Assembly (NCBI GenBank): GCA_000328365.1
Contig: KB296213.1
Coordinates: forward strand, 199,695-263,694
Source: Capitella teleta
Taxonomy: Eukaryota; Annelida; Polychaeta; Capitellidae
Length of the DNA stretch: 64,000 nucleotides
Direction of reading: 5' to 3'
The notes under the pieces are model-generated. The model did no database searches, was not told where the DNA came from, and saw nothing but the letters and a program-made list of their open reading frames with translations. A program made the position numbers and the translations under genes. This document shows, piece by piece, positions 36,861 through 50,724 of the stretch; positions within the stretch are counted from its first letter, which is position 1, and every line of letters begins with the position of its first letter.

Positions 36861-38267
36861 ATGGCTGCATTGCCTTACACAACAGTGCAGTACGACGACG
36901 CACGGGATGATGCAACAGTTCAGCCGTCGACATCGACAGAGTTGCACCATTCGCCGCTGCCCACTGCTTCAGCACACCGCGTGTCGGCCGGTTTGGTGCT
37001 CTGCATTTTAGCTCTTGTCGCTTTGATCGCAAACACCTTGCTTGTCTGGGTCATCGTTAAAAGCGCCCAACTGCGCACCTGGACGAACGCCTTCATCGTG
37101 TCGATCGCATCCAGTGATATCATTTTTGCTGTCTTCGTTATTCTCCCAGCAGCGCTGTTTGTCAACATCAGCCCGACCTCCCCACGCTCTTGCATGGCCA
37201 CTGGATCGTTCTCGGTACTGACACAGAGTGTGACGTCCCTTAGCCTTATGATGGTATCAATTGACAGGTGCATAGCGGTCACGTGGCCCCTCAAGTACAC
37301 GATCACCGTGACCAGTGCTAGTGTGACCATCATGCTCCTGGTCGTATGGCTCATGAGCCTGGCCATGGCGGTTATGCCTCTGATGGGCTTGGGTCGCTTC
37401 GTCTTCGTCATGTGGCACTGTGCGCTGGAAATCCCGGAGAGTTTCCCGTACTTGTTGGCCCAGCGTATACTGACGATGTTCCTCCCTGGAATCGTGATTG
37501 CAATCATGATCACAGTTATTCTGCGCTCAGCCTACAACCAGCGGAGAGTTTTCGCCATCTTGCCCATGCCAGGACTAGCATTGGCTGTTAGTAAGCAGCC
37601 AGCCATCGTGTATCGCCGATCCACCCTTAGTGCGATGCGGACGCTCTTCTTCATTGTTGCCATGCTCACGATACTCTGGGCCCCGTGGCTGCTTTTTGAT
37701 TTTTCGCAGCTGCTGCGGCTGCTTCCGCGAAGAGAGACGACATCCATGATATCCACCATAACTTATTACTTGACTTTTCTGACGTGCATCTTAAACCCGT
37801 TTGTGTTTCTCTTTAACAAGAAGTACAAGCAAAGACTGCAAGAACTTTTATCCATGTGGAGGGTGAAATCCCAACCCCGACTTGAGACGTCATCACGGAG
37901 AGCCTCCCGCTCAACCATGAGCACCGCTCTGAACGGCGTCTCCTCGATGTCAGCGTCGAGTCTGAGGCCCCCGTCCAGGGTACTCTTCATTGACACCCGA
38001 GCACCAACCCTCAAGATACCGACTTTCATCAGTGTGAATCCCATCGACAATTCTGGTGACCCCGATGAGCCGTCAGAGGCTAGCATGCCGGCATTGGTGA
38101 CGCAATACGACGTACCAGACATAATCGTATCCAGCATCAGTGATGAAGGAGAACACATCGTTGAGCAACGGAGATCAAGGAGGAGTGTGACGTCATTGCA
38201 CGGGCGACCATCCCTGGAGGGTACTCTGACTATACATGTACCGAGGATCAGCCTTAGCACGATCTAG
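36861..38267 (+). CDS. Rhodopsin-family (class A) G protein-coupled receptor 1, intronless
   Basis: 468 residues, seven transmembrane helices. TM1 carries ANTLLVWVIV (usual GN changed to AN). TM2 has SIASSDIIFAV (conserved Asp). TM3 ends SIDRCIAVTWPLKY (DRC instead of DRY). TM4 has VVWLMSLAMAVMPL, TM5 MFLPGIVIAIM. TM6 has ILWAPWLLF (LWAP for CWxP), TM7 CILNPFVFLF (NPxxF for NPxxY). Cys at the top of TM3 (SCMATG) and in loop 2 (MWHCALE) can form the conserved disulphide. The C-tail is long (about 150 residues), Ser/Arg-rich with SRRASRS phosphosite-like motifs. The WPLKY motif recalls amine, adenosine and melatonin-type receptors but no ligand class can be assigned. Single exon, typical of lineage-expanded invertebrate receptors. 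Confidence 0.9.
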   Translation: MAALPYTTVQYDDARDDATVQPSTSTELHHSPLPTASAHRVSAGLVLCILALVALIANTLLVWVIVKSAQLRTWTNAFIVSIASSDIIFAVFVILPAALFVNISPTSPRSCMATGSFSVLTQSVTSLSLMMVSIDRCIAVTWPLKYTITVTSASVTIMLLVVWLMSLAMAVMPLMGLGRFVFVMWHCALEIPESFPYLLAQRILTMFLPGIVIAIMITVILRSAYNQRRVFAILPMPGLALAVSKQPAIVYRRSTLSAMRTLFFIVAMLTILWAPWLLFDFSQLLRLLPRRETTSMISTITYYLTFLTCILNPFVFLFNKKYKQRLQELLSMWRVKSQPRLETSSRRASRSTMSTALNGVSSMSASSLRPPSRVLFIDTRAPTLKIPTFISVNPIDNSGDPDEPSEASMPALVTQYDVPDIIVSSISDEGEHIVEQRRSRRSVTSLHGRPSLEGTLTIHVPRISLSTI

Positions 38268-39899
38268 TTCCATTTCAGCATTATCACATTTACATTTGAA
38301 CCCATCGTGAAATACCAGTCGTTTTGGAAGGTGCTATATTAACACCAGTATTCAATATGCGAATCCTGCAGTGATTGACTCACATCCAAACTGAAAAGTA
38401 TCCCAGGAATGACAACCTGGTCACACAGGCAGACACAGGTAAAAATTAACAACAACGTAATGCAGTATGTGGCTTAGTGTGTTATTGCAGCAAAATGTTT
38501 ACATTAACACAGACTACGTATAGGCATAAGAAGAGAAATGAGATCTACCCCCCCCCTTCCTTTTCCGCGTGCCTCGACTTGTTCATCAGTTGCTCAGATT
38601 ACCTGGATGACATGCAGCACACGGGCCAAGATCAATGCCAAACGCGTGACATTTATGCTTCAATTCATAGACACATAATGAAATGAATGGTAGACTTCTT
38701 TAATTGGATTGCAATATTCACATGATAGTGCATGCATACATAATTATTTTCAGATTGAAGTCGATGATTACACCTTCAAAATAGAATAATTTGTTGACAA
38801 GGTGAGGCCTGGATATAATTAAACGGCAACTGGCCCAAAGAAGCCTTAAAAATCGTTGATCATAATTGTCCATCAGTATCATTCCTCATTGATGAGTGCA
38901 TGAGAACACTAATCAACGAATATACCAGCAGAATAAGGACAGACCTTGGTGCACCACAATGCCAAATATGGAGAGCAGTGGCTGGAAATAATGGGTCCCC
39001 AGGCGCCCATTCCAAGAATATCCCCACTCGGAACTACCTTGTTTATCAGCATCTTCAGTGAGACAATCTCTCTTGACAGTTCATCTCGATCACCTGTAAT
39101 TAGACCTGTGCGGTGTGAAGACATAAATAAGCATAATGCGTGCGTAACTCCCAAATTAAACCCAAAGAACGGTGTTCCCATTCTTTGGTAAACTGTAATT
39201 GTACAACGGAAGTTCGAAAACCCTCGGTAATGCACTAACACTCTAAATTATTTCGCATATACCGTATCAAATCAACTGAAATACACGGTTGTGTAAGAGC
39301 GCTTTCAACTAGACAAAAACAGCTACAGGTTCGTCGGAACTGTTCATTCGACAACTGAAACCGGTTATACACAGAACTATCGAAACTGCTTCGAAGATGT
39401 TTCGATGATTTCAACTGGCAGAAATCAATAAGATGGCTGACCACGAAGAGTAAACATATTTTGTTCACTTCATATACATGTACATCAACATACATCAACC
39501 CTCACATATATTCATAATGTCCGATGTACTCACCTCGCCTAAGTTTGCATGCACGAGTCAGGGAAGGCGACGGATGTGACTAGCTTCCGTTGCGGCGGCC
39601 AAGACTGGTTCGTTAGTGCACAGATATGGAGACAAGCTTCTTCCTGTTGGTTTACAAGATCAGACATCGGCATATATTCCCATTGTCAGATCTTCTATAC
39701 TAACAGGTCAGGAAGCAGCTCGTACATGACACATGATGTACCTTTGAGCGGCATTCTGAGTTGCGTAAATGGTATCCCGCTTTATTTGGCCCCTTTGAAA
39801 CTTGAACCATAGTGTCGAATCCCCTAAGGTCAGAACCCTAGCCAATCTGATCACTTGCCCGAATCGGTGCACAAAATAAAGTTAATCAACTGAGACTGC
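38268..39899. other. Spacer, no firm gene
   Basis: Short frames at 38909-39241 (minus), 38946-39191 and 39549-39812 (plus) have no recognised domain. A splice-flanked helical segment at about 39040-39100 on the minus strand (GDRDELSREIVSLKML) has no partner exons that I could find. Confidence 0.3.
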
Positions 39900-40227
39900 A
39901 TGTCTACACGCCACGGGCACAATTGCAGCAATGACGATGTGGAAAAGAATGCCATTCTCCGCAACCGCACAAAACATCAAAGCAAGAGGCACACAGATAC
40001 TGGCCTGCGTGCTCAAGAGCGATCAAGGCATCTTCTTCCGACAGAACCACTCCCCCAGCTCAAGGTGAGGGAAATGGGCGTCTTCCTCTTCAGTTATCAA
40101 CCATCAAGCCTCTCCTATTCCCCAGGCGATGAAACGTCTGAAGAGAGGGAGGGGGAGGGTACGGGGATCTGCTCCTTCAGCTTCGATTTGGAATTCTTTT
40201 TTGTTCATGACTGACCAATATCTGTGA
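39900..40227 (+). CDS. Possible two-exon small protein
   Basis: Exon 39900-40064 (55 codons from ATG) ends in a good donor (AAG|GTGAGG). It joins in frame to 40126-40227 after CCCCAG, giving 88 residues with a basic junction QLK|AMKRLKRGRGRVRG. There is no family match; it could be chance. Support is limited to splice-site quality and frame continuity. Confidence 0.25.
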
Positions 40228-40996
40228 TACCTACATAGGCCTATATATCGCAAGTCCATTGCGCATGCGCTGGGCGGTGCATGCAGGTGAGATATGCATT
40301 CCGGTATAATTGTTGCTGCAACAATGCTCGGGAATCCGAGAAGTAAAACTACGAAAATACAGCTCACTTTACCTCTAAACTGCTAGGGGTTGTGCAAGAA
40401 CAAGAAAAAACGAAATGTTAATGCAGGGAGAGAATGTGTTTATTGCATACGCATAATATATTAAAGACAAACACAGATTTTAAAAAGTAAACACAAGTAT
40501 ATATTGCAAAAATGGCTTTTAAAAGAAGAAAAAAAATGAACTTGATACAAAAATAACAATCCAAGCATTTAATAATAATTATTACACATGACGTCATACG
40601 AGTAAGATTATATATGTATGAAATATAGTAGCGTACTCGTCAGCGGGGAAGCTATCATATCACCATCATCATATAGATAGAATATTCAAACGGCATTCCA
40701 TCTATAAACATAGGCAATTATTTATTTGATATTTCATTTTGAGTTGAGACGGTTTAGCGAATATGGAGTTTAGAATTTTCTTGTCTTTTTTTGCGAAGAT
40801 TCTTGGAAGGATCAAAGCATAGGCGGCGTCTACGAAGTTTGCCTTTCTCTATGTCACTGCGCTTAAACAAAAAAAGTTTTTGTTGTCAGCGCTGTTTAAC
40901 CATAGTCTTCCTCTATAAGACACTCGTTCTATGATTCGGAAAGGTTCGGAGTTCGTCGGAGGTTTCCGGAAATCACTGCTGTAAAGGGAGTACGGG

Positions 40997-41024
40997 CATA
41001 GACTAATTACGTAATTAGTCTATG
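40997..41024. repeat. 28-bp perfect palindrome flanked by 9-bp direct repeats
   Basis: CATAGACTAATTAC followed by its exact reverse complement. GTACGGGCA occurs at 40990-40998 and again at 41025-41033, so it looks like a tiny fold-back insertion or a template-switch event. Confidence 0.8.
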
Positions 41025-41039
41025 GTACGGGCACTCCGC

Positions 41040-42697
41040 GTACAGCTGCTGTTAACGGAGTCACTTCGAAAGATAAATCACATTTTGATTTTCCCATAAG
41101 ACACATTGTGCCATTTGTGCGTCCACATGTATCAGACGTAAATTTTAGTCCGTAAATACCGGAGCGAGCTGAAAAATGGGCGCCATTTGAGCAGCAGACA
41201 AGTTATCAGTAATTCGGTTGTAATTGCGACGTAACATGTGAGTCATTGCAGTGAGTTATGACCTAGTTATTGACTTATCAAAACTCCACGTGCTGAAAAT
41301 TTGTGAGCAACTCCATGGTAGACATATTTGTGTCAAGTGTCAATTGTGCATGCATATACAGACTGTATATTACAGCATAGATACGAGCACTGCACACGTC
41401 ATAACAGAAGGCTCAATATAGCTCACTCTCAATGACATTCGCCCGAGGCACCCTGTCACTCATCCTTTGCAAGGACGATGTGTTCGGTCCATGTGTTTAG
41501 TTATGCGGATACCGCATCTTGTGGCAGATGTAATATTTCCAACGGGTCTTTTAGAGTTCTTGATCGACGATGCCACCTTGGGCCTTGCATACACATGTAC
41601 ATGCATGTGGTATATGACACAGCATAAAAGCTACTCATAAAATCAAAATACGTACCGCCACTCTCTGCCAAGACATGAACCCCATCATAATACATGTGTA
41701 TTTATTTACTGTTGTGTGGAACTACGTGTATATATAGTATACCAGAAACTTCGATCATAATCATCCAATCAGCGTCCAGCATGCTTGCTATACCCACAGT
41801 GATGTTGCGATAGTCTGTGTGTATGGTTTGCCACGTATTGTAGATCGCCCGAATCCATTCCTTGGATTTCGATCTGTCATGGTCGGTTAATTGTGGAATT
41901 CGGTGAGATCAGAGCTGCCTGGCTGACAGAATCACAACGCACTTTTACTCGCTTTAATTTGTCTCCTTAAACTACTTCTAATTAAGGTACACTAAATTAT
42001 ATACAAATATTATGAAGTATTCGTATGGTGTTTAACTAATCCGAACTCATTCCAATTACGAAGGCTGCTCGAGAAGTTCTCGGCCTTACATGTAATATTA
42101 TGTAATATTATGTAATATTATGTGAACAGCGCTTCATATCGACATAGAAGTGGAGTCGCAAAAGATCACCCAATACCGTAGTCATCTCTAGTACTAGTAC
42201 TAAATACAGTATTTCTCTGGAGTCCCTGGTGGCAAGTCTAGCGTACTACATGTTTATATCGATGAAGCCACGGAAAGTTTGCGAAGAGGAATATTGTCTT
42301 CCATATTCCGCTGTTAACGTAATCTTTTGCTTTTAATATAAACTATTTGCGCCAAATGTTGTATATTGTGACTTGTGGTCATTATCATCCTTGCCATAAC
42401 ATCTAAGTGGTTATGCAATCGCTGAAGCGCTTGGGAAAGTGATGACCAACAATGGACCTACATAGGATCACAATCTGAATTAAATTGGATCGCTTGAAAT
42501 ATAATTCAAGTGGCCACTGAATCGCTCCCTGGATGACAATATTCTACCTTAATGTTATTACAAGAAGAATGACGGAGACCGACAACACGAAGCATAATTA
42601 TTATTAGGATAAAATTTACCGCGTAACGTATCTGTTGTCATGGTTACGGTTACATCCGGAATGTTGCATCAAAACTTTCGCGCTTTTCCTTTCAAAC
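41040..42697. other. Spacer upstream of the EGF/TM gene
   Basis: No exon found. A 10-bp tandem repeat (TGTAATATTA, three copies) lies at 42091-42122. Confidence 0.4.
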
Positions 42698-44679
<1,982 letters not shown>

Positions 44680-46338
44680 TATTGGCAATTGGCCAACAGA
44701 CTCACTCATAAGCGTTTTGTATGCAAAATACGCCGAAAAAAATTCGATTCCTTTCGATTGGCTCCTATATACGGTGGCTGGGAGCGGACATGATGTGATT
44801 GTTTCTGCACTGTTTTGGGATATTGTGAGAATACTGTGTGAAGTCTACCCCTGCTTGCATTACACGACTATCAAAATTCCAATGAACTTGCTTGCATTGC
44901 ATATTAAAGGTCTTATGTAACAGTTAAACTTTAGCTCTCTTGGGTCAATATACCTTTTCCGTGGGTTTTCGTGGTTTCTGGCCAGATATATTGGTCAACA
45001 TCGGGAATATCCTATTTCAGTCATTCCAATGCACCAAGCCTGTCGCAATGGAAAGACGCGTTTTAAAATTAGTCTAATTGCAATTAAAAATGTGAGATTC
45101 TGCGAGGGAATTTCTATTCTCAATATATTACATTGAGACCTCGATCGCTGAGGCTCTTACAGGCCGTTACGTTATGATGTCACGTGACCTTTAAGCTTTC
45201 ATTTGTATTTGGTTTATGCATCGTGGAGGCTCAAGCAGCTGGACCACAAAACTGCTCAATGCGCGGTACATTGCATCACCTGATTTATTATCGATATGTC
45301 ATTTCACAGTCCACAGTTCAAAATGACACGCCCCAAAAGGTTGGTAACATGCATAAATTATGCTTACAACCACAACCAATGCCGCTGAAATGCGTGACTT
45401 TTCCTAAGAATGTTGAAATGTCATAGCAACATCGTGTCACCAACGAGTTGGAGCAAGAAAGCTTCTTATGTAATATATCAAATGACACCATGGACAATTT
45501 CCATGACGCACTTTGAAAATAAAATGCACCTGTTGGCTACGGGAGAAAACAGGGCAAGAATATAACACGTGCAGGGATTAATGTGCGTGTTTCACATGCG
45601 ACTAACCTTATCTGTTGAACTAAATCAACAATGTTTTGGGCATCTAAGAATTGTGCAGACATACTTCTAGTTTATTGAGTCCAAAAGGAAAATATAAAAA
45701 TATTAATGCAAATTGTGGCTAACATTTAAGAATTTAGACATTTGATTAAAATTGGGATGAGGGAATTCTATTGGTGCTGGATCTATGCGTTCGGTCATTG
45801 CAGAGTGGACCTTGTGGCATTCAGAGGCTCAAGGATGCATGCTGGGAGTCACTTTTGATATTTCTGGCGAATTTGGTTTTTGCCTTGAACGGATATACTT
45901 GCAGAGATTGGGGATTTCACTATAGCAGACTGTGTTATGGTCTCCCCCCTGTGTAGTGTTTAAACATGCATGCAGGTCATCTGAGTGAAGCAGTTAACTG
46001 TCGAATGAACCACAGTATGTCCATGGCAAACGATGCGGGGTGAAATCATTTAAGCCCTTGCCATCCGTTACACGCGTCTTAATAGAGAAATTGTGATTAT
46101 TTATTTTCACGTGACCTTTGCCAATGCTTTCTAACGCCATATGTATGTGAATATCGATCGCCAATACGATCCTCATCATTACAATCACCTGTAATTGAGG
46201 GAATAAGGGAAATCGATGACGAGTATTATGTGATGAACATCGCTATGTTGGGCTACACATGCATTTAATGGCCAAACAAACATACACATCGTAAGATATA
46301 ATTATGAAGTATCGTATATCTATAATTGCTATAATGAG
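44680..46338. other. Convergent spacer
   Basis: 3' regions of the EGF/TM gene (+) and the fucosyltransferase (minus). No repeat or gene recognised. Confidence 0.4.
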
Positions 46339-47703
46339 TTAGAGTCCCCAAACAGGCTTAAATTTTTTTATTACTTTGGCGTCAGCAAGGGCGACTTCAG
46401 CGGCCACTCCGTCATAAAAGTACGCCGGCGTCACGCACCTCTTGCGCATGCCCCACTCAGTGGCCACATTCAGAGCCAACTCTTGCGAGCCTCGTCTCTC
46501 GTGTAAATGCTTGCACAACCCACATCGATACTTGGTATAAGGCGTCATGTAGCGGCACTTATCAAAGGTCCTACGCCAGATGTACTCGTTGTACTTTTCC
46601 GGGTGCCGGTCGAGGTACTTGAGGTACACAGCCAAATGGCTAGGTGACTTGTAATCCCGTATGTCGATGTAGGTACCCGCTGGAAAGTATCGGGAATAGT
46701 CTGCACCGCCAAGGACGATTGGAACGACCTTGAGACGATTTTCAAACACGTCCCATATTGTGTCGGTCACGTATTCACGACACAAAGAGTTTTCAAAGGC
46801 GAGCACAAATTTGTAGCGTTTTTCCAGCACATCCTTGAGGCACACCGTGCGATTTGCAGTAGAGCATTTATAAGGTCCGCACTTACCGTAGATGTCGACG
46901 GCCACATGGTTCTGGAGTTGCTTAGCGTAAATCTCACGTCTGCTCGGGGTCGTACAGTGGTTGGCGAACCAGGCAATGAGGCGGTCCTTCCCAGCGGCGA
47001 AGTTCTCCTTTGGTTTAGCTCGAACATTTAGTTGTCCATCCTCGGGCACACACTTCTTCAGATGCGGAAGAGGAACATCGCTAAACATGGAGTAGGTTGA
47101 GGTTATGTTGAACTTGTATTTATACGGTTGGAGGTTTTGCAGGATGTTCAAAACACGCGGTGATTCATTCTCCCAGAACACCCACTTCTGGCCGGGGATT
47201 CTCTCGGGAGGGAGATCGCCAATGAAGAGCGCGTGGAACAGCACAGCATCACTGACGTTGTACAGACTCTTATCCGAGGTGTATTCACATTTTATCGGCG
47301 GGTTGAAATTGCATTCGTCGAACGTTTCCTCTCCCTCGGGGTACCACGGGACCCCTTCCTTCTTCCCGAATTGCTTAGTCCAGGACAAGATCCTCACTGG
47401 ATCATCAGGATTGAAAGCTCCATAATCCCGGAGGATGTCGGCATGAGGAGACACGTGAGGGCACCTGGAAGCGTCGCATTCTTCGCTGTTTTCATCCCTT
47501 GGCATGAAACGCAGGAAAATCGCGTCACTTTCCTCTGTTTCTCGAGGCTTCTCTGGATGCTCAGTGGTCACAATGAAGAGCATGAACCACGACATGGAGC
47601 AGACGAAGAGGACTTGAAGGAAACTCCGCAATTTTCCGCCACCCATGGCGAGCAGATCGGTACGAAGCAACAACGTGGACGTTTTGTTATACATCGATTG
47701 CAC
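46339..47703 (-). CDS. Alpha-1,3-fucosyltransferase (GT10), intronless
   Basis: 454 residues, a Golgi type II membrane enzyme that moves fucose from GDP-fucose to N-acetylglucosamine of glycans. It has a short cytosolic N-terminus, a TM anchor (LQVLFVCSMSWFMLFIV, about residues 29-45) and a stem. The acceptor domain includes KWVFWENESPRVLN and NITSTYSMFSDVPLP. The GT10 signature follows: RYKFVLAFENSLCREYVTDT, then FENRLKVVPIVLGGADYSRYFPAG and IDIRDYKSPSHLAVYLKYLD. The C-terminus has paired cysteines (KCRYMTPYTKYRCGLC) as in other family members. A second ATG at codon 20 (MGGGKLRSF) would give a shorter cytosolic tail and may be the true start. Which vertebrate FUT it equals, or whether it acts on the N-glycan core, cannot be decided. 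Confidence 0.92.
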   Translation of the reverse strand: MQSMYNKTSTLLLRTDLLAMGGGKLRSFLQVLFVCSMSWFMLFIVTTEHPEKPRETEESDAIFLRFMPRDENSEECDASRCPHVSPHADILRDYGAFNPDDPVRILSWTKQFGKKEGVPWYPEGEETFDECNFNPPIKCEYTSDKSLYNVSDAVLFHALFIGDLPPERIPGQKWVFWENESPRVLNILQNLQPYKYKFNITSTYSMFSDVPLPHLKKCVPEDGQLNVRAKPKENFAAGKDRLIAWFANHCTTPSRREIYAKQLQNHVAVDIYGKCGPYKCSTANRTVCLKDVLEKRYKFVLAFENSLCREYVTDTIWDVFENRLKVVPIVLGGADYSRYFPAGTYIDIRDYKSPSHLAVYLKYLDRHPEKYNEYIWRRTFDKCRYMTPYTKYRCGLCKHLHERRGSQELALNVATEWGMRKRCVTPAYFYDGVAAEVALADAKVIKKFKPVWGL

Positions 47704-48519
47704 AGGTGTGGCTTCAACTCCCGACCAACGCGGAGTAATCTCAACTTGACATTTATGACCACCACCCTCAGGTTGGAAAGCCTTCCTTTGTCAGCTGCTA
47801 AAGATTCGATCGATGCGCAAAATGATGGTGGAAATTGCTCAATGTTAAATTACATCCGGTCAGTGCAATTAGGAATTGGATATATTGATCTTATTATTGA
47901 TCAGTTTATCTGAAATAACCAATTGGTCAAATTAAGTACTCTGGGTATACATAATTATGGGAGGAGCAGTTATGACAAAGGGCATAACAGTTCATGTGGG
48001 GAATATGCTAATTCTGGCAAGGAATTTCCCATGCATTGCATGTAAATGTGAATGCATGCATAATTAAGGTTGCCATTCCAGAAGTGAGGGAATTTAATTA
48101 ACAAGAATTAAGACCATTGTGCTTCGTGAGGAGAAGACTAGGGCGTGCGCATGGCTCTGATTAATTGGAAATTCGATCATTTAAAAAGAAAAAAGGAAAA
48201 AAAATAAATAAATAAATAAATAAAATAAAGTAATAATAAATAAATTGTGTTTCTGAAATCTAAACTCAAAATATTTAAAGAAAAGAAATGAGTTCCACCA
48301 AGTTGTGCTAAAGCATTGCACCACGAAACACATAGTGCATGGCTTCCACCCAAATATAATTAGTAATGCCTGTATAAATTTTAATGATTTCCTTGAGTAA
48401 AATCAAATTAACATGATCAATTCATTGCATAATAGCTGGACCTATCCTGAATCAACATCACCAGTAAATGTAAAACAAATCACACGTTTTCCCTGAATGT
48501 TACTATTTTATTATATAAT
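47704..48519. other. Spacer
   Basis: Upstream of the fucosyltransferase and downstream of the zinc-finger gene. A-rich (AAAT)n patch at 48186-48245. Nothing else. Confidence 0.4.
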
Positions 48520-49359
48520 TTATTCGCTGTTGAGTAATTTCTTCTGTGGATGTTTTCGCCTGATGTGAGCTTTGAGTGAGCTGAGTTGAACGCACGAGTA
48601 ATCGCATAATGAACAAATACAATCCTTTTTTCCAATGTGAGATTTCATGTGCGTTTCCAGATTCCATCGATCGCGGAATGTTTTGGAGCAACCAGTAAAT
48701 GAACAGTTGAACTTCCCACGGTGAGTTCTTTCTGAGTGGAACTTGCGCTGTGGTTCATTGCTAAAGGCAGCTTCACAATCCGTGCATTTGACATCTTTTG
48801 CGCCGTGTAACATTCGCTTATGATTAAATAACCCACTCCGACTCTTGGCTGTCTTCTTACACTCTGGACATTTTAACCCAGGATTCGGAGTTTCGTCTTC
48901 ACGCAAAGGAGACGTATTCACGTCTAAGTTGAATTTTTTAATCGATGGATGTTTTCGCTTGATGTGTTTCATTAAATGTCGGTAGAGATCCGCTCTGTAC
49001 ACACACTCAGGACACGAGAAGAGTTTCCGATTCCCGTGTATTCGGAATTTATGATCCATGACTAGGGAAGTCCTTGTGAAGGTCATCTGGCAGAGGTCAC
49101 AGGAGACTCTTTCAGGGTCATCAGGTGCATTTGGAGGGAAAGAAATGCGAACACCATCAGCTGAAGGTCTTTTGGGCGGAATATCGTAGGAGTCATCTTC
49201 GTCACATTCCAAATAAAGTTCATTGAGAAAGTCATGTTGTAAATGTGTGCTGTTTACAAACTCCTGATCAACTCCACTCAGAATGGCATGCACGCCATCG
49301 TCTTCAACTGACCCCTCAAAAAGGTCAAACATGGAATCGTCTTTGCCATCGGCCATCAT
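48520..49359 (-). CDS. Six-finger C2H2 zinc-finger protein
   Basis: 279 residues from the ATG at 49359. It sits two bases after a splice acceptor (ATTGCAG), so the longer frame upstream is intronic and a 5' UTR exon is likely. The N-terminus is acidic (DDSMFDLFEGSVEDDG; ECDEDDSYD). Six C2H2 fingers follow: CDLC...H...H, CPEC...H...H, CPECKK...H...H, CTDC...H...H, CSFTGC...H...H and CSLC...H...H. The CSFTGCSKTFRDRWNLETHMKSH finger resembles TFIIIA-type spacing, but the finger number does not match TFIIIA (nine). It is probably a nuclear DNA-binding protein of unknown target. The TAA stop lies inside an AATAAA hexamer (48519-48524). Confidence 0.85.
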   Translation of the reverse strand: MMADGKDDSMFDLFEGSVEDDGVHAILSGVDQEFVNSTHLQHDFLNELYLECDEDDSYDIPPKRPSADGVRISFPPNAPDDPERVSCDLCQMTFTRTSLVMDHKFRIHGNRKLFSCPECVYRADLYRHLMKHIKRKHPSIKKFNLDVNTSPLREDETPNPGLKCPECKKTAKSRSGLFNHKRMLHGAKDVKCTDCEAAFSNEPQRKFHSERTHRGKFNCSFTGCSKTFRDRWNLETHMKSHIGKKDCICSLCDYSCVQLSSLKAHIRRKHPQKKLLNSE

Positions 49360-49892
49360 ATCTGCAATTATTAAAAAAGATTGTGTGAAATGAGACAACA
49401 GTACAGACATGTGTACCACAATATTACAAGGCCAAAGCCTAAACAAAGAGACAGTGAGTACTCAATAATTTGACCTATTATTTCCTTCGTTGTTTCCCAG
49501 TGCACATGGATCATGATTCACAGGACAACTCAAGACTAAAAGACTTGAGCTTCCTTGAACTATAGTGGCTGTATTGTAAATACAGAGCTATAGAGCCTTA
49601 CATGGGAAAGGAGGTAAAGGACTGTCACAATCATTGCATGATTTTTAACATGGATAACTACATGAACGAGGTGTGGTCGTCTGTCTAAGACTTAGTACTC
49701 ATAAAAATTGTATAAATATTGATTTCAAATTATATTCATTCTTATTAATTTTTAGGTCAAATAAGTTACTTTCTCATGGGAATGAGTAACAAGCTACCAC
49801 TGGTTACAGAGTAGGCCTACATGTATTATTGTAATTGACTCGTACATGTACCTGGTCGCTGTAGGCCTGATGAGATACTCAGATACTAGATA

Positions 49893-50350
49893 GCTAGCAC
49901 AGATAAATCAGGCAAGTCTTGTCCTCCCCCTAGCTGACATACTAGAGCGAGACAGGGAGGTATGTTTGGACCAGAGATGCTTTGCATGAAAAACGCTCCA
50001 CGAGACTCTCGACGATTCCTTGCGCACTTGTCATGTGACAAGAAATTTCTGCATATATTTCTTGCATGCATAACAAGATAACAACCAAAATTCATGAGAC
50101 TTTAATTCAGTTGAACCTGAAGCTGTTCCTTAACTTCCAGGTTCTCGGTTCTGACCTCATTATCCACTGGGGCAGAATGGGGTTTGGAAAAAGGAGTCAT
50201 GGTCCAGGTTGAAGTTGAACAAAACACAGGTCCCAGATAGCCATCATAGTGTGAAACTGAGTCTCAGTCTAAGATGGGCCTACTAGTACTATTCTGTAGC
50301 CATAATCAGTGGGAATAATTATCAATAGTCTTGGAACGAGACTTCTGATT
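49893..50350. repeat. MITE fragments upstream of XXYLT1
   Basis: TAGCACAGAT...AGCTGACATACTAGAGCGAGAC at 49896-49963 and CTGTAGCCATAATC...AGTCTTGGAACGAGAC at 50294-50343 match the blocks in IQCB1 intron 1 (10505-10870). Confidence 0.6.
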
Positions 50351-50384
50351 TGGCCTACAAGCTACTTATACTACACTGTCCGAG

Positions 50385-50442
50385 TCACTGTGACTGTGAC
50401 TGTCATGACTGTGACTGTCATGACTGTGACTGTCTACAGATA
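50385..50442. repeat. 15-bp tandem repeat
   Basis: Three to four copies of GACTGTGACTGTCAT. Confidence 0.85.
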
Positions 50443-50495
50443 CTGAGAATCAGAATGAGATAGCCATAATTCTTTTTCAATAATAAACAGTTATA

Positions 50496-50724
50496 TTTTC
50501 TACATATCCTAGCACAGATTCTCGGGTGAGGTCTGAGACCCATTGGGCTCGCTGTAGTATCAAGTTGGCTCCCCAAGCCGTAGCCGTGTGTGTGCACTAC
50601 GCTACGGCTTGGGGAGCTAACTTGATACTACAGCGAGCCCAATCGGCCAATGGATCTCAGACCTCGCCCGAGAATCTCAATCTGTGCTAATCCCGGAGAT
50701 AGGATATGTATATATGTAGAAAAA
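50496..50724. mobile_element. Fold-back MITE, about 230 bp
   Basis: Left arm 50496-50584 and right arm 50602-50724 are inverted repeats around an 18-base GT-rich loop. The inner 50 bases are nearly perfect. Arms begin TTTTCTACATAT...TAGCACAGATTCTCGGG and contain CTCGCTGTAGTAT. They are homologous to the fragments at 10596-10660 and 49896-49963, so all belong to one family. Confidence 0.8.

Noticed and set aside
40104-40367. Minus-strand frame starting with a signal-peptide-like MSCIFVVLLLGFPSIVAA, considered as a third PPxY paralogue
   Set aside because: No usable donor after the hydrophobic stretch and no W[VF]IG or PPxY exon downstream on that strand.
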